Positions 1 through 12,700 of a stretch of 64,000 nucleotides of DNA are shown in pieces (the stretch's first letter is position 1; every line of letters starts with the position of its first letter). The notes below the pieces were generated by a model. The model was not told the DNA's origin. It saw nothing but the letters and a program-made list of their open reading frames with translations, and did not search any database. Origin of the DNA: Nymphaea colorata. Taxonomy: Eukaryota > Streptophyta > Magnoliopsida > Nymphaeales > Nymphaeaceae. Both the position numbers and the translations under genes were made by a program. The stretch is taken from NCBI RefSeq assembly GCF_008831285.2, contig NC_045140.1, positions 14,094,233-14,158,232 on the forward strand, written 5' to 3'.

Positions 1-298
1 ATTATTTTTACGTTATTTTTATCATTACTAGAACATCATTTTTATCATTTGATCAAGTTATTTTTCATGTTTTCTTGTTAGTTTTTCATTTATTTTACTT
101 TTACCTAATTTTTAGTTTTTTTTCTTTTCCAAAAAATTGTCCAATTTTTTACGAAAATTTCTCAAGATTTTCATCTTTCTCGAAAAATAACTGACAAAAA
201 GCTCGCCGTTTAGAATCCAGTAATTTATTTACAAATTACAACTATGGTTTGACCTACTAGAGAGCTTGGTATTTCCTCAGATGACAGAAAATCATAGA
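1..298. other. AT-rich non-coding flank
   Basis: T-rich sequence with no credible coding region, RNA gene or element end. Nothing specific is recognised. Confidence 0.5.
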
Positions 299-680
299 GG
301 CAGGAAGTTACATTGCAGACTAACCCTAAATTCAATTTAAATATATGGCCCCAATCTGTCATCGTCTCAGTCAAAGATAAGGCTTAGTACCATGTGGCAA
401 TATGGTCTGCCAGTGTAGTCGAGCTTCATATCAGTTCATCAGAATCAACTGAGAATACCCATAACAAAATGTAGAAGCACCAAAACATATGCCCCACAAG
501 GCAAGAGGTTATATTGCAGACATGAAATGGTTATTGAGGCAAACAAAATTCAACATGAACACATGGGCCCGATCCGCATCTCACCCCAAAGTCAAGCTTA
601 GTACATGTGGCAGTCCATGGCTTGCAAGTGTCATGAAGTTTCATATCAATTGAACAGAATCACCTTAGAGTGACTAACTA
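299..680. repeat. Diverged tandem duplication, about 190 bp per unit
   Basis: Two adjacent segments (about 299-475 and 500-680) share the same word order: a ggcaggaagtta/ggcaagaggtta start, attgcagac, a ggcttagtac/agcttagtac block, and cttcatatcagtt/tttcatatcaatt near the end. Divergence and small gaps show an old tandem duplication. No coding potential is seen in either unit. Confidence 0.5.
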
Positions 681-3390
681 TATCTGTGATTAACATGCTT
701 TGGATTGTACATGTACAGCATCAAAAGCAAAATCCTCCACTGCTACATGCACGGTAACAGACCTCCAGTTCACAAACAAAATATAGTAAGAGCCACACTA
801 AGGAGGTCAACCTCAATTTTTACCATCAACATTCATAATTATATATATACACACACACACAACAAAAATCCTGAAAGAGAAATGTGTGGATGGATTATTG
901 CTGATTCACTATATTTGTGAATCAGATAAAGGAAACTTTCCTTCACAAGGACTCCACAAACTACTTCAAAATACATTTTGCTAGAAAGCACACTTAAACC
1001 AAATTAACACTGAGATGCATTTTTTCGAATCATGAAGAAAAAGTAGAGATGCAAAAAAGTAAACAAACTGGGAAAAAAAAAATTAACACATGCAGGACCA
1101 GGAGTCTTGGCTTTATACTATAATCTTACCCACAACTGATGCCTCTTCTACCAAGCTAAGTACCTTAGTCGGTCTCACGTCAGCCTCCAACTAAACGTCA
1201 GATTGCCACTAACAGAGTGACTAGTTACATCACCTCAAAAGGAGTCCTTCCTATATCAGACACTCTAGATTGGTAGATCACAGAGATGGAACTGGTAAGT
1301 GGTAACAGTTGTCCAATTTCAATCACGTCTGAAGAAGGCAAAAGTTTCCTAAGCCCTTGTTCAAGCAGAAACAAGAATTAGGGAAACAACAACGGTATCA
1401 AGGTTGAGAAGACGGCTCCATTTTCTGAAGGCTTCAAAAAAACCGGTAGCATGGAGCATTTTTAGCTAATGATATATGACATTGCAAACTTACGGTTCTC
1501 AAAAGCTGAAGTTGCCAAGACAATCAGATCTTCTGTACTTCTCATGATTACATTTCACAAAATTGGGATTCACATGACTTGAAATTAAATTTCAGTATCC
1601 TAAGAATAAGGATTTCCTACTGTGATCACCTCGATGAATGTCATGATTCCTAGCTGATTCCACTTGCCATCCTCATTCCATGCAATATTAAAGATCTTAC
1701 TAGTTACTACTATGACCAACTCCTAACCTATGGAAAATGGGTTTGTCTTGATGAATTGGCTAATTTACTAGAGAAGATATCTCAGCTAGTTGCTCTTAAT
1801 AGCTAAGATAACCATAATTGGAGTGCTATGGTCAACTCTAATTTATGTCGGAGAACAGCACTTAGGGAAAACAATACTGTACTTCCTCTACGACAAATAT
1901 ATGACTTGCTAGCGGAATCCAACCTCATGATCCTTCCAAGCCTCCACACAAACCATATTTGTGTATGTTCTTTCTCAACCTGTTTTCCTAAAAGACTAGC
2001 ATATAAGACCTGTATTGTCTGGCAGAAAGAAACTTGGCATTGTTTTTGTGTTGGGTCACCTATGCAGTTAAATGCCTGCACCTAGGCTATATAGCTTCCA
2101 TAGATAAATAATACTCATTTTGGCTGCTTAGTAGATCTCATGTCTCCAAATCAAGCAGCCATCATCTTGTTCATACAGTCAATAGAGATAATACGTTTGG
2201 TGCATTTTAGGTCATCACAATGTAGAGATAAGCTCACCAACACTCATTGAACAACGCAAACTTGTGGAAAAAATGACAGTCATAGAACAACAGGAAACGC
2301 TGAAGGTTGCAGCCATCAATTCTCTGGGCGACCAGCAAGAGGCACTTGGTGGTTATGGCTGGTCAAATTTGCATAAAATCTCTCCAATTCATCGTGGACC
2401 AAACAAGGAAAGCCAGTCTGACTCATTCATACAACACGGAGGAAAAGAGTGACAAAAGAAGAATTTCCCTAAAGAAAATACCTTCATATGTTACAAAAAG
2501 TCATGGCTTTCAGACCTTTGATAATAATAGAAAAATTGAGAACTCAGAGATTCAAATTAAAAGTGGACAGATGCAACAGTGAAATAAACATGGTCTAATG
2601 TCCCAATACCAGAAAAAAATAGCATCGTAAGATGCAAATGAGTCTATAAAGTTAACAATGGCAAAAAATAAGAGCAAGATCATCACAGCAGATGTGATGG
2701 GCTACCAACCATATAATGGAAAAGTTGCACTGTTTAATAAAGGAAAATTAATCTTGCTTTAATTCTAACACATTTTGTTAACCTCACATTGGTAGAGAGA
2801 GGCAAAGAGCTGAAACAGTTGCATGGCATGAGAGAAAAAGCAACAGCTAAACTTAAGTGCACATCCTTTTCTTTCACCTCTTTTGCAAATTTGCAATAAG
2901 TTTAACTCAAGTCAGCTCACAATGTTTCCAAGTTTACACACTAATTCAAAAATACATGCAAGCAAACGTGGCTCGTTCACATGTATAAGCTTCTCTTTAC
3001 AGATAACCACCAGCAAACCAACTTTCACTAGAAGGGTTCATTAGCCACAAGTACCAGTCAGTACCCCAAAAAAAAATGATGCACCCCCGTGGGTGGGAGG
3101 GTCTCCTTCCCAAGTACCGGCCACATGAAACTGCACCACTTTAAGATGAAGAAAAACATCTCGTGTAGCCAACAAAAGTATTAAGCTCGTCTCAAAATCA
3201 ACGATGCAATCCAAGAAATAAGACAAAGAAATTATTCTTGAAAATAAATGGAGAACCATTAACATAATATAGAGATATCTAAAGTAGTTTGTTTTTGTCA
3301 AGAGCAGGACAATAAACCACACACCGTGACAATTCATCTCATCTTTGTGGCCCCAAAACTTCCCAAAACATTTCAACAAAAAAAGGATCC
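681..3390. other. Non-coding region downstream of TOM20 copy 1
   Basis: About 2.7 kb with only short random reading frames (for example 1803-2085 on both strands and 2264-2582). None resembles a protein family I know and none has exon-like splice borders. No repeat or RNA gene is recognised. Confidence 0.4.
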
Positions 3391-3478
3391 CAAAAAAAAA
3401 AGCATCACCTCCTCCTCGTGGAATGTAACAGGAACAAGATTACCTGCAGAGAAAATTATTTAGCCAATCTCTTGGCTC
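3391..3478 (-). other. 3' untranslated sequence of TOM20 copy 1, shared with copy 2
   Basis: The bases after the stop codon match the equivalent position of copy 2 (about 37850-37931). Shared words include agcat, cctcctcgtggaat/cctcctggtggaat and ttggctctt next to the stop. This shows that the duplication extended past the coding region. No clear polyadenylation signal was found in the first few hundred bases. Confidence 0.5.
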
Positions 3479-3619
3479 TTATCTAGGAGGTGGCGGTGGT
3501 GGAGCAGGGGGCATATGTGATTTTGCCATACCAACCCATGCAACAATACCAACTGCAAGGATGATCCACCCAAATATATCATATTTGAGGTCACTGCTTT
3601 TATTTTTCTTCTTCATTTT
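3479..3619 (-). CDS. TOM20: TOM20 copy 1, exon 6 (membrane anchor and stop)
   Basis: Encodes residues 163-208: a lysine-rich start, [11 protein letters not shown], the hydrophobic span, AKSHMPPAP and the stop TAA at 3479-3481. The acceptor is TTTCTATTACAG at 3620-3631. It joins in phase 0 to exon 5, 20.3 kb away. Confidence 0.93.
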   Translation of the reverse strand, partial: KMKKKNKSSDLKYDIFGWIILAVGIVAWVGMAKSHMPPAPPPPPPR

Positions 3620-6600
3620 CTGTAATAGAAAATCAAATCAATATTAGAGAGAGGGAAGGGGGCACAGGTTTGCCTACAAAAGACACCTAATTTGAGCAAG
3701 AACAAATTGTATATTTCTCCACACTGGAACCTGATCCACACATGCACATATACATTTATACATGTGCACATATGCATATGCATGAGTGTACACTACACAA
3801 CAGGACAAGATAAAAGGTAGTCACAACAGTAATGGTCCTGATCACACACTACCATAGAACTGAAAGAACCAATGAACAAAGTACAAAAGTAACAAACACA
3901 CCAAATAACTGAACGTAGGAAGTTCAGCACTACTGCAGTCATGTATGCTGAACCATTTTATAGACTTATAATGTTATCTAGGAAATCTGATATGAAGCTT
4001 CAAACTAGGCATACACAATATTTTAGGCTTCTAGCATTTTTTAAGTTTTTAAGCTTTTAACAGGACAGATTAAAGAAATAAAGTTAACAAACAGATTAAA
4101 GAAAATACAAGCAAAACAAAGCACTGGTAGAAAATGCAGACTACAAAGCTGCAGAAAACAAACTGTTCTACATAAAAAGAAAAAAAATCGAGCCAGCAGG
4201 AATAGTGAACAGCAGTACAGGACTGATAATTTCATATGAAAAAAGTTACATGTATCAACAAGGAAAACGCGTTGAAGCAGGGTTCATAGATCATACAAAG
4301 CAAAAAAATATGCATCAACACTAAAAAGTGAAAAAGTTGAAGCAAGGCACAAGACACTGCTTCACTAGAGAAATTGGTGGTTGCCAAAAATGTCACCGGA
4401 AACTCTTGTTGGGGATATAGAGAACTGGAACAGCCCTTCGGTTTCTATGAAGGGCTCTTCTTTTTCATCATATATACATGATGGTCTTTAAAAAAAAAAC
4501 TAATTAACAGACAAAAACGAACTCGATCAACTTTGACCAAGTTGAAAAATGTAAAATGTGGCCACAGGTGCACTCACTGCATCCTACACGGTCTCACCTA
4601 CGTCCAGAGGCATACCCGTACCCATGTCGCACTATGTTAACATGGGCAACTAGCCCAATTTAAGGTATCCGTCTGTTAGACACTGACCCCTTATCAGGTC
4701 CACTTGTTTTCTTTTTATGTGGTCATCTTATTTCCTTTGTTTTCTCGTTTTCCATAGTTGCATATTTACAGTCTAAATGAGATCGGTATAGTCGGATAAG
4801 GTAATTACTTAGATCTTGTAATAAAGCCCACCCACACCCATTGCAAATGAGATATATAAGCATACATGAGGGAGCAAACCCTAATGCTGAATGAAATCCC
4901 ATTTGAGAAGTTAGGCTTCTTAGTTTGAGGAGTGGGAATGAGAATGATATGGCAGTAGCTAATAGGATACCAGATCCCACGGGAAGAATCATGGCTCACT
5001 AGGCCTTGGCAGCAGTGTAGCATCATCAAGCATAGGTAGACACCACACTGGAAGGCCTCGATGGTAGGATGTAGGTGATGGAGCAGCACTTTGATGGAGT
5101 CAACACTCAGATCCATGCGATGTTTACAAAGCAATAGGCATTGGTGAACCTGCCACATGAAGTCCTCCATCAAGGTAATCACCACTCCCCAATTCTAAAC
5201 ATACTGAAATCGAAGCGAAGAAACCATAGGGGAGCATCGAATGAAGTAGGAGGAGCTCGATGGAAGCCGACAAAAATGGAGTTCTCAAAGTTCACCCAGG
5301 GAAAAGAAATTAAACACCCTAACTAGAGAGAGAACGTCTATTAGGGTTAGGGTTGTACCCCTTGGGGCTTTTGATTCACCTTTCCGCAGCCATGGCCGCC
5401 AGACCTCCAGCAGCCAAGGGTGCTCCGCCGGAGAGCCATTGTTCTCTCATGGATACGTTGTCTGCGATGAGGTCTGCTGAGTGGCCATTACAGCCCCAAG
5501 CAGGAAGAGATCAATCGGGCACATCTATTCTAGGCACGGGCCAAACGAAAGAGGAAGACCGGCGTAGACCTTCACTGAAAACCTGGGCGGAGCGCCTTGT
5601 GAGAGTATCCATGGAAGAGGACGAGCATGGAGAGCCACTCGAAGTGGAGACATATGATACCTGCTCGAAAGTGTATATCACATGGGAAGATTTGGAATGA
5701 ATGAAATGCCTTTTTCGCTGGTCTGCTGCTTCATAGGAGGCAACTCGAAACGTGGAATGGAATACTCTTTCATTATCGCTGGACTTCATTGTCTCTGGTC
5801 TGAGGTCAGTAACCCTCGCTTCTTATTCCTAAGCAAAGGTGCTTTCCTTGTTAGAGTTGATAGTCAGCATGAATTTGCAATGATTCTTCGCACGGGAGCC
5901 TAAAGATTGGGTAGGAAAACCCTAGTTCCTAGCCGCTGGACACCAGGCATGTCTCGTAATGTTCAAGACCCGGTTATAATTCCTATTTGGTTTCGATTAC
6001 CTTATCTTAAAACCTACTTGTGGAATCCTAGGGTGTTTCAGGGTATCGCCGCATCCCTCAGGTGAGTTCTTATGGAAGTCGACCCTTTCTCCCGTACTCT
6101 GGTGAGAGAAGATTTCGCATGTCTAAGGATCTCTATTCCCTTAAACTTCATCCCTAAGACTGCCATCGAGCTCTACATGGCAGGAGAAAAGCCGTTGTGC
6201 AAGAAATCGTCTATGAAGAATGTTTTAAAATCTATATGCCTTGCAAAACGAATTATCACTTCACTGACAACTGCACAATCCTAGATGCCAAATCTTGTGA
6301 AATCAGTTCTCCTCCCCCCATCTCCTCTAGTTGGACTGAGGTAAAGATCCTCAGGCAATCTCTTCCCAAAAAGTCCTCAAAGACAAACAGGACCTCTGAT
6401 CCGAAAACCCAAATGGATTCCTCCAACCACTTTGAAGTGTTGGATAAGCTCCAGCAAGGAGGTCGGTCAATCAACTGAACAAATCGCAGGCCAGGGCCAG
6501 CCATTGGGCACTTGGGCGGATGACAAGGGGAACACATCCTCTCTTCAAGGGCTGATTATTCCCCCACCTAAGGAGATAGATTCCTAGAGACCTACACAAG

Positions 6601-9600
6601 CGACATCACCCAAGGCGATTAGTGAGGCTGCTTCGCCAAATTCCTCCACTAGCAACCTGCTCAGGCCCCTACAGCACAGCTTTAATGCAGGGTCTGTAGC
6701 TGTGAGCACCCCGCCCTCTTCAAATCACTCCAGATGGAACGGAACCCACACACTAACAAATGGAGTCAAATTTCGGTGGACTTGCAAGGCTGAGGGACAG
6801 AGGACCCAAAACATCCCAGAACAGCGAAAGTGATCAAATGGACCAAGGGAAGCACAAGCGTGCAAGAAAACCCTTGGAGGAGCTGAGTAACTTTCTCCTT
6901 GTGCAGCGGACCGATCAGCATGAGGGGATGCAACAAAAACAAAGCATCGACTTAAATCTGTTAGCCAACGCAGGCACCACGGGAGTGGAGATTGAGGACC
7001 AAGATCGGTGCATGAATCGTCTGCCAGATCAAACCTTCAATGCCTTGAAGTCTTATGAAATACCCAAAACTCCATAGCATATGCTCTTGGATCAGGCAAA
7101 CGCCTCGACGAAGGGTGCAGAACGTGGGCAACAGTACTCAGGTCAGTTACTGGGAGACCCGACCATTGAACTGATTTTGAAATCGCCATCCCCAGAAGAG
7201 GAGTTGGTGCTAGATAAGCACTGCTAGTTGCTAGGGTGTCCCTGTTCTTTTCACCTTCCCCCACTCTTATCTCGTGCGTATCTTATTTTGGAATGTACGT
7301 GGGTTGGGCCGAGCAGCGGCTAGAAGAGATCTTAACTCAATTATACATGATTTCTCTCCGGATATATGCGTTTTTGTTGAGTCGTTGTTATCTTCTTATA
7401 AATTCGAGGTTGGAAAAGAGTTTTCCCACACCACGCTTTTATATCTAATTCAGACTTGTGTAATAATGTGGCTAGGATTATTCTCTGTTGGAACCTTGCC
7501 ACCATCTGTGTTCGCCTCCTTCATGTGGATCAGCCTTGGATTGCTGTTGAATGCTGATGCCATAGCACAGGGCACTCATTCTTATCTGAGTATACCTTCA
7601 CCCCAACCAGCTGCTCCACAGCCTGGATTTTGACCATCTCAGTGCTTTTCTTTCCATTTTGCAAGGCCCTATTGGTATCATAGGAGATTTCAACGCAATG
7701 AGAAATGAAAAGGACAAGACAGGTCAGCCCCCAAATCGTCAAAGCTACGATTATTTTCATTCTTTTATGTGTAGGTTTGGTCTGGGTGTTGGAGTAATAA
7801 CCGCCTTGGTAACCGTCACATTCATTGTCGCCCGGACTGGGCATCGGTGAACCAGGATTGGGACAATGTACCATGCCGACCAGCTAGGCTCAAGATGCTC
7901 CCACGTACCACATCCGATCACAACCCATTACAGCTCACTATCCTTAAGCCTCACAAAAGATTGAGTGGTAAGGGTTTATTTAAGTTTTTCAATAGCTGGA
8001 CTTTACAAGTTGGCTGTGAGTAGGTGATCGCAGAGGCTTGTGCTATTGAAACCCGGGATTGCAGAATGATCTGTCTTATCCATAAGTCCATAGAGCTCTT
8101 TCTCAATGGAATGCTGCTTCCTGCGGTCGCGTGGGGTACCGTACTGCCATCCTAAGAAAAGATCTAGATCTCATTGAGGCCCATCCTGAAAGTGCTGGAG
8201 ATATTGATGGGCAGCGGGAATGCCTTCTTAGGAAAGAATTGCATTAGTCCCTAGATGAAGAATATTTTTTCTAGAAGCAAAAGCAAGGATCATGGGGCTA
8301 TCTGATGGGGACAAAAATACAATATTTTTCCAAGCTCAGGCTAAGTTCAGATTCAAAAGGAATCCAATATCCACTATCACGGGCAGATCGGCTATAGCCA
8401 CAAACCCCGATCACATTCATAATCTTCGCACTGACTACTTTGCGGACTGTTATAACAGGGATTCCTCGAATGCTCAGATGATGGATGGCTGTGAAAGAGG
8501 TTCTTGTGTCTCTGCTAGGGAAGCCGAGATGTTGGCAAAAGCCCATTGAGGATTGGGAATAAAGAAGGCTGTTTTCGATTCAAACAGCGACAAGGCCTCA
8601 GGGCTTGATGGGTTCACAGCAGGGTTTTTCAAAACTTATTGGGAGATTGTGGGTTCAAATGTCAGAGTTGCTATTAAGCATTTTTTTTAGCACTGGTCAG
8701 CTAGTCAGAAAGGTTAACATATCTAATTTTGTCCTTATCCCTAAATTCCAAGGTGCACTGAACACCAAGGGTTTCTGCCCGACAGCTCTATGCAATTCTA
8801 CCTACAAGTTTATTACCAAGATAATGGTAAACCGGATGAGAGGGATTTTGGGCAGAATTTTGGGCAAGGAGCATTTTCTTCCAAATAGACAAATCCACGA
8901 GCATATTCCCATGGCGCATGAGCTGGTAAACAGCCTTGACCAGCACAATGGTGCGCCTCTCCTCCTCAAGCTTGATTTATCTACAGCTTATGACTGGGTT
9001 AACTATGAATTCCTTGAACGTGTTTTGCATAGTCTTCGTTTCCCTTCAAACTGGATTCACAAAATCATTGCATATATTGATAGTGTAGCCTATGCAATAA
9101 TTCTAAATGGAAGGGAAGGACCCTTTTTTGACGGAAAGAGAGGTTTGAGGCAGGGAGATCCCCTCTCTCCCTACCTCTTTTTGATAGTTATGAAGATGTC
9201 CATCTGTAAGCTTAAATTCAAACAAGGTAATGGCCAGCTTGAGATTCCCTAGCCGAAGGGGCTCTATCTATTCCTACAGCGTTAGCTTTGGCAGATGATC
9301 TACTCTTGTTCTGTAGAGACAAATCCTGTTAAAATATAAATCCTTCACCAGCACGTTGAAGAGGAGTCTCTTAGGATTCCACCTCCTTGTAGAATGTGTT
9401 AAAATATTTAATGTCCTTGTAACATGTGAAGAGTCTCCTAGGATTCTATGTTATAGTTAATATCCTTGTTATATGGGAAGTCTCCTAGGATTCTATGTTG
9501 TAGTTAATATCCTTGTAATATGTGAAGTCTCTTAGGTTTCTATGATGTAATTAATGTCCTTGGAGCTTGTGAAATCTCCTAGGATTCTACGATTGGAGAC

Positions 9601-9684
9601 TCTTAGAATTCTGAAAATGAGATTATAAATAGAGGCCGTGCAAACCATTTTGGCTACGGCTTCTTCTCCTCAGTTTCTTCTTGT

Positions 9685-9730
<46 letters not shown>

Positions 9731-12700
9731 CCTGCATGAGTGCTGTTTTCGGGTTACAGATATTGGTGCTACATTTTTATCATGGTATCAAAGCGCCAGG
9801 TTACGTTATCTCTACCAAACGAAATGCCCAAACAGGTCTGATCTGGTTAGAACTCTTTTCTCATCTTGTCTCTATCCTGAATTTACTTTTCTCTTGCGCA
9901 ATTCTTGTTCCTTTTTCTTCTTGCTTACCAAGGACACATCTTGTTATATCGTGTCTTCTTTCCCTCTCATCTTCTACCTATATACCATTCCTTTCTGCTG
10001 TCATGGAAAACCTTTCACATTCTGGCATGTCCTCAAGTTTTCTTCCTCACCTTATTACCGAAAAACTCAACCATGAGAATTATCTGATCTGGAAAAGGCA
10101 AATTATGCCTTTCATAAGAAGTCAAGGCCTCTTTGGACATCTCGATGGTTCAACAAAGGCTCCACCAATATCCGTCTTACAGGAAATAAAAAATGAGGCA
10201 AGAGAAGTTATTGTTGTTCATGAAGACAACAATCCTGAACATGCTATGTGGATGAGACGTGATCAAAGTCTGGTTGCGTATATTTTGTCCACTTTATCTC
10301 AACAAGTGTTACTTTCAGTTTCTGATGATTGTACTGCAGAAGAATTATGGGAAACCCTTGTTGATACCTTTTCCCAAATATCAGAAGCTCGAATTATGTA
10401 CTTAAAGAAAGAATTTCAGAATTTGAGCAAAGGTTCAACGTCTATCATGGATTATTTGGGGCGTATTAAGGCCGTCGCAGACCAACTTGCTGCCTCAGGG
10501 AATAACATTTCTGATAAGGAAAAGGTGCAGCAAACCTTGAATGGACTTGGGCATGATTATCATGCTTTTATTACAGCTCTTGAGGTCCTTCCTGTTCTAC
10601 CTTCCTTCAACGAACTACAAGGTAAACTTCTCCAACATGAAATGAATATGAAAAGAGTCATTGAAAGGACTAATCAAGGGAACTCCCAAAATGTGTTGGC
10701 TATGAATGTAAAGTTTGGTAAGAGCCATGGGAACTCCAACCATGGTGGTCGTGGCATTCTACCAACACCACATAACCAAGGTATGTCTCCTTTGGATACT
10801 TCAAGAAAAATACCAATTTGTTTTCAGTGTAACAAGAAAGGACACATGAAGGCACAATGTTGGTTTAATCCTCAAAATAAAAACAAAGGGGTAAGACATG
10901 ATTATAAACAAGGAGGACAAAGTTCTAAATCCACCGCTGAAGATATGCAACAGCTATTGATGGCCGCATTCTCAAAGATGACTATAAAGCAAAATGAGCA
11001 GGGAGAATGGTTCTTGGATTCAGGTGCAGCTACCCATGTGACAGGAAATGCAGGTAAATTGACTAACTTATCCCCTCATTACGGTAGAAGTTGCATTATA
11101 ACAGGTGATGGAAAATCTCATCCTATTACACATATTGGAAATGCACATATTCCATTGTCATCCTCGTCTCTATCATTGTCTAATGTTGTTCTTGCTCCCA
11201 ATATCAAAAAGAACATCATATCCATTTCTAAACTCATTGATGATACAAGCTCTTCTGTTGAATTCACACCTTCTTCTGTCTATGTCAAGAACCTCCAAAC
11301 GAAGAAAATGTTCGCTAGAGGGGAGCGTCAAGGGAATATGTACGTCCTCAAGGAATGTCTACCCAAGGATTCATCCACTTTTGATATAGGATTGAAGACA
11401 TTTTCTCTTTCTCATAATGCGTCATCAGTGCCAAGTTCTTGCCATTTTCAATCAAAAGTAAGGGGCCCTAACCAATTTTTGGAGTCTGATTTGTGGCATA
11501 GTCGGCTAGGACACTGTGGTCGACATTTCATTGAAAAACTTGTCACAGATAGTCTCATTCCAAGATCAAGTTTACCTCTTACTTCAAGTGTCAAAAAATG
11601 TTCAAGTTGTGGACTTTGTAAGAGTCATGTTTTACCTTTCCATAATATAAATCAAAGGGCTTCCAAACCTTTTGAAACTATTTTTTCTGATGTATGGGGG
11701 CCAGCCCCTATTGATTCCATGTCTGGGTCAAGATATTATGTCTTATTCATTGACTCTTACTCACGTTTCACCTGGATTTACTTCATGAAACACAAATCAG
11801 AAGTACCTCACATATTTCGAAACTTCTATGCCATGATTCAAACTAAATTTTCATCCAATGTGGTGCATTTTCAATGTGATGGAGGGGGAGAATATTCATC
11901 GCTTGATTTTATTGAATTTCTACGTGAAAAAGGGATAACTAGACAAATTTCCTGCCCTTACACACCACAACAAAATGGTGTAGTTGAGCGGAAACATCGA
12001 CATATAGTTGAAAGCGCCATGAGCATGATGCATGATACTAATGTGCCCATTTCCTTGTGGACTGAAGCCTTCCATACTGCTGTATACATAATAAATTGTT
12101 TGCCTATGACACTCTTGATGTCTAAATCGCCATATTTTACACTCTTAGGCAAACAACCTGATTACAAGAACTTGAAGGTTTTTGGTTGTGTATGCTATGT
12201 TCACGTTGATGCTGCCTTGAGGAACAAGTTTCAAGACAAAGCTATTCAATGTCGATTCGTTGGATATGCTGATGAATATAAAGGTTTTCGATGCTATGAT
12301 CCAACAACTAAACGTATCAAAACTTCAAGAAATGTCATTTTTGATGAACATAGTTTTGATAATACAAATGAAATGCCTATGACCATTGAATCTTATGATC
12401 CCTGGACCAGTACACAGTTATTCAATGCAGATCCTGTTATAGAAAATGATGTGCCTCAAAGTGAAGATTCAGAGAGAGCAATACAACCGTCGGATATGGC
12501 TCAAAGTGAAAATCAAGAAGATCCAACACAGTCATCAAGTCATCACGAAAACAATAATGAACAGAGCAACGATGCACATCGGTATTCGGGTCTTATCTAC
12601 AGTCGACGACTAAGGGACAGAGATGCTCACAGTGAAGAAGACGACATGCCCCACCTTAGAAGATCCCAACGCATTCGTCATCCCATTCACAGGTGGGTTA

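Larger units (their letters stand above)
5340..9326 (+). mobile_element. Degenerate L1-type LINE, 5' segment (ORF1, endonuclease, RT fingers/palm)
   Basis: First part of a non-LTR retrotransposon. Order: leader with GGTTAGGGTT, ORF1 nucleic-acid-binding protein, APE-type endonuclease, then reverse transcriptase up to the ADD motif. Copia element 1 interrupts it at 9326/14763; it resumes at 14763 and, after copia element 2, at 19838. Many stops and frameshifts make it non-functional. It lies in intron 5 of TOM20 copy 1, antisense to the gene. Confidence 0.85.

Noticed and set aside
2264-2582. Two overlapping plus-strand ORFs with a Gln-rich start
   Set aside because: No family match, no splice context, and overlapping frames suggest chance.
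9736-10002. Upstream extension of the copia element 1 frame
   Set aside because: It begins inside the 5' LTR and crosses the primer site; gag starts at 10003.
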